Source of the DNA: Clostridiales bacterium
GTDB taxonomy: Bacteria > Bacillota > Clostridia > Lachnospirales > Lachnospiraceae
Assembly (NCBI GenBank): GCA_021204045.1
Contig: JAJQAA010000048.1
Coordinates: forward strand, 1 to 64,000
Length of the DNA stretch: 64,000 bases
Reading direction: 5' to 3'
Shown here: one piece after another, positions 61,999-64,000 of the stretch
How the letters are laid out: each line of letters starts with the position of its first letter
Numbering within the stretch: the first letter of the stretch is position 1
Translations under genes and position numbers: made by a program
Notes under the pieces: model-generated
The model's database searches: none
The model's input: only the letters and a program-made list of their open reading frames with translations
What the model was told of the DNA's origin: nothing

Positions 61999-64000
61999 AT
62001 GCAATCGAATTTTGAATTTCTTAATGAATGTTTTCCTGTGCTGGGAAATTTTGGAGAGCTTGCAGAAAAATACTGTTATAGTGATTCCAATTCATGCCTG
62101 ATGAAACTTGGTATGATTGGAGAAACAATTGTTAATCTGATGTTCACCTATGACAGGATACCTCTGCCCTATGATAATACCGCCGTAACAAGGATTAATA
62201 CACTTCAAAGAGAGGGGTTGCTTACAAGTGATCTGGCGACAATTCTGCATGGCTTGCGAAAGATTCGTAATAAGGCTGTACATGAAAATTATTCTTCTGT
62301 AGCAGAGGGCAAGGCTTTTCTTCAAATGGCTCATAGTTTGTGTGAATGGTTCATGCAGACATATGGTGATTGGGATTACCAGCATCATGAATTTGTTATG
62401 CCAGAAGAATTGCCTGAAGCACAGCCATCGGATAAAGAACAGGAAAAAGCTAAGGAAGAAAAACTTACAGAAGAAGCTCAGACAGCCGCCGCAGCTGCTC
62501 CTGCTGTTTCGTATTCAGAACGTAAGAAGCAAGCGGGAAAAGCAGCAACGCAAAGGCCAAAAACGGAAGCAGAGACCCGTTTCCTTATCGATGAGCAGCT
62601 ACGAATGGTCGGTTGGGAGGCAGATACGGAAAACATACGCTACTCAAAGGGAACGCGCCCCGCGAAAGGACGCAATTTAGCGATCGCTGAATATCCGACA
62701 GATTCTACCGTTGCAACAAAAGGGTATGTCGACTATGCACTTTTTATTGGCCTCCGGCTTGTGGCGACGGTTGAAGCTAAAAGATACCATACGGATATTC
62801 CATCTGTTATCGATTATCAGTGCAAAGATTATTCCAGATGCATCCGGGATGAGGATGCCAAGTATCAGGTCGGCACATGGGGTGAATACAAAGTGCCATT
62901 TACCTTTGCGACAAATGGAAGACCATATTTGGAGCAATATCGTCTGAAATCAGGGATATGGTTTCTCGATTTAAGAAAACCGGATAATTCCCCTTGCGCA
63001 CTGCGTGGATGGATGAGTCCGGACGGTATCGAAGAACTGCTGGTGACCGATACAGAAAGTAAAAACACAGACCTCTCTGCTATGCCGTATGACATCTTAA
63101 CAGACAAGGACGGCTTAAATCTGCGCCCTTACCAGTTGAATGCCATAAAAGCTGCGGAAAAAGCCATTATAGACGGCCAGAGAACTGTTCTTCTGGCAAT
63201 GGCAACCGGTACGGGCAAGACCAGAACAATTCTCGGTATGATTTACCGCTTTTTGAAAACCGGCCGTTTCCGCAGGGTGCTTTTCCTTGTAGACAGAAAT
63301 GCCCTCGGTGACCAGGCTTTGGACGTGTTTAAAGAAGTAAAAATGGAAGACCTTTTGACGCTGGATGACATTTATACCATCAAGGGGCTAGAGGACAAAT
63401 CCATCGATAAGGAGACGCGAATTCATGTATCAACTGTTCAAGGCATGATTAAGCGTATCCTCTACAACGATGGAGAAACAATGCCTGCGGTATCAGACTA
63501 TGATCTGGTTATCGTTGATGAGGCGCACAGGGGATACATCCTCGACAAGGAAATGAGTGATGATGAAATCCTCTACCGTGACCAGCGCGATTATCAAAGC
63601 AAGTACCGTAGTGTAATCGAATACTTCAATGCGGTGAAAGTCGCTCTTACCGCAACCCCAGCATTACAGACGACTGATATATTCGGACAACCGGTGTTCA
63701 AATACACCTACCGCGAGGCCGTCATCGAAGGCTATCTGGTGGATCACGATGCTCCGCACTCGCTGAAAACCAAACTCAGTACGGAAGGTATTCATTATCG
63801 TTCTGGGGACACTGTAACCATTTACGATCCGGTTACGGGAGAAATCACAAACAGTGAGCTTTTGGATGATGAACTTGATTTTGATGTGGAAAATTTCAAC
63901 CGTCAGGTGATAACCGAGCCATTCAACCGAGCTGTTCTTGAGGAGATTGCCCGCAATATTGACCCTGAGAGTCCAAAAGAAACCGGAAAAGCCCTTATTT
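61999..64000 (+). CDS. hsdR: Type I restriction enzyme R subunit (partial, runs off the edge)
   Basis: At least 667 codons from ATG 61999, not listed in the track because no stop is reached. N-terminal DUF4145-like helical domain (about 1-125), a Glu/Lys/Ala linker, nuclease domain with VDYALF and TVEAKRY (PD-(D/E)xK), then a superfamily 2 translocase with MATGTGKTRT, VDEAHRGY and LTATPA. Such proteins restrict unmodified DNA with HsdM and HsdS, which would lie to the right. Frame is continuous throughout. Confidence 0.9.
   Translation, partial: MQSNFEFLNECFPVLGNFGELAEKYCYSDSNSCLMKLGMIGETIVNLMFTYDRIPLPYDNTAVTRINTLQREGLLTSDLATILHGLRKIRNKAVHENYSSVAEGKAFLQMAHSLCEWFMQTYGDWDYQHHEFVMPEELPEAQPSDKEQEKAKEEKLTEEAQTAAAAAPAVSYSERKKQAGKAATQRPKTEAETRFLIDEQLRMVGWEADTENIRYSKGTRPAKGRNLAIAEYPTDSTVATKGYVDYALFIGLRLVATVEAKRYHTDIPSVIDYQCKDYSRCIRDEDAKYQVGTWGEYKVPFTFATNGRPYLEQYRLKSGIWFLDLRKPDNSPCALRGWMSPDGIEELLVTDTESKNTDLSAMPYDILTDKDGLNLRPYQLNAIKAAEKAIIDGQRTVLLAMATGTGKTRTILGMIYRFLKTGRFRRVLFLVDRNALGDQALDVFKEVKMEDLLTLDDIYTIKGLEDKSIDKETRIHVSTVQGMIKRILYNDGETMPAVSDYDLVIVDEAHRGYILDKEMSDDEILYRDQRDYQSKYRSVIEYFNAVKVALTATPALQTTDIFGQPVFKYTYREAVIEGYLVDHDAPHSLKTKLSTEGIHYRSGDTVTIYDPVTGEITNSELLDDELDFDVENFNRQVITEPFNRAVLEEIARNIDPESPKETGKALI

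Overview
The window is a 64 kb piece of a low-GC Gram-positive chromosome, most probably a gut Clostridia of the Lachnospiraceae type. The evidence is the classical Firmicutes origin gene order, parS sites of the Soj/Spo0J type, AGGAGG ribosome binding sites, TTGACA-N17-TATAAT promoters, an FMN riboswitch in front of a ribDE(BA)H operon, and lineage-typical genes (DUF3881, DUF4446, TSCPD protein, EFR1 ferredoxin, OadB/OadG-like sodium pump subunits).

Origin region (1-22.9 kb). From the left edge come a strong leftward promoter and leader that look like the start of an rRNA operon lying outside the window, tRNA-Ser(GCT), a sodium-pump decarboxylase beta subunit with a 38-residue OadG-like partner, then gyrA, gyrB, recF, yaaA, dnaN and dnaA, all leftward. 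The origin is bipartite: DnaA boxes lie both upstream of dnaA and between dnaA and dnaN, the latter with an AT-rich stretch and a trinucleotide-phased element. Rightward from the origin run an ECF transporter S component, rpmH, rnpA, yidD, yidC, jag, mnmE, mnmG, rsmG, then parS sites, parA, parB and a DUF4446 gene. Replication and transcription are therefore co-oriented on both arms.

Metabolic middle (23-41.1 kb). This holds a small HTH regulator, a TSCPD protein, a ketopantoate-reductase family enzyme, an unusual ABC-F ATPase, glutamate dehydrogenase, the FMN-riboswitch riboflavin operon, an SsuABC/THI5-like ABC importer directly downstream, an EFR1 flavodoxin-ferredoxin, an AtoE-type short-chain fatty acid transporter, DUF3881, a MATE exporter divergent from a LysR regulator with a palindromic operator, and tRNA-Arg(CCT).

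Graveyard after tRNA-Arg (41.1-42.8 kb). It contains a KptA fossil, a frameshifted Smr protein, what looks like a deleted relaxase tail, and a truncated acetyltransferase, consistent with a decayed mobile element beside the tRNA.

Efflux island (42.8-52.4 kb). A membrane-fusion protein, a 1040-residue RND pump, two paralogous TolC-like proteins and an orphan response regulator run leftward, and a response regulator/histidine kinase pair runs rightward. Outer-membrane-type channels in an apparently monoderm lineage are a puzzle.

Accessory tail (52.4-64 kb). This is a patchwork of gene fragments and mobile-element genes: an EFR1 fossil, a PNPOx/MATE fragment junction, DUF5131, ImmA and XRE regulators, a broken Y-family polymerase followed by small genes and a second ImmA-like protease, a DUF4143 ATPase behind a repeated operator-like array, an orphan MobC with a possible oriT, and the 5' two-thirds or so of a type I restriction R subunit that runs off the right edge.

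All assignments rest on reading the sequence and on family knowledge. No database search was run.
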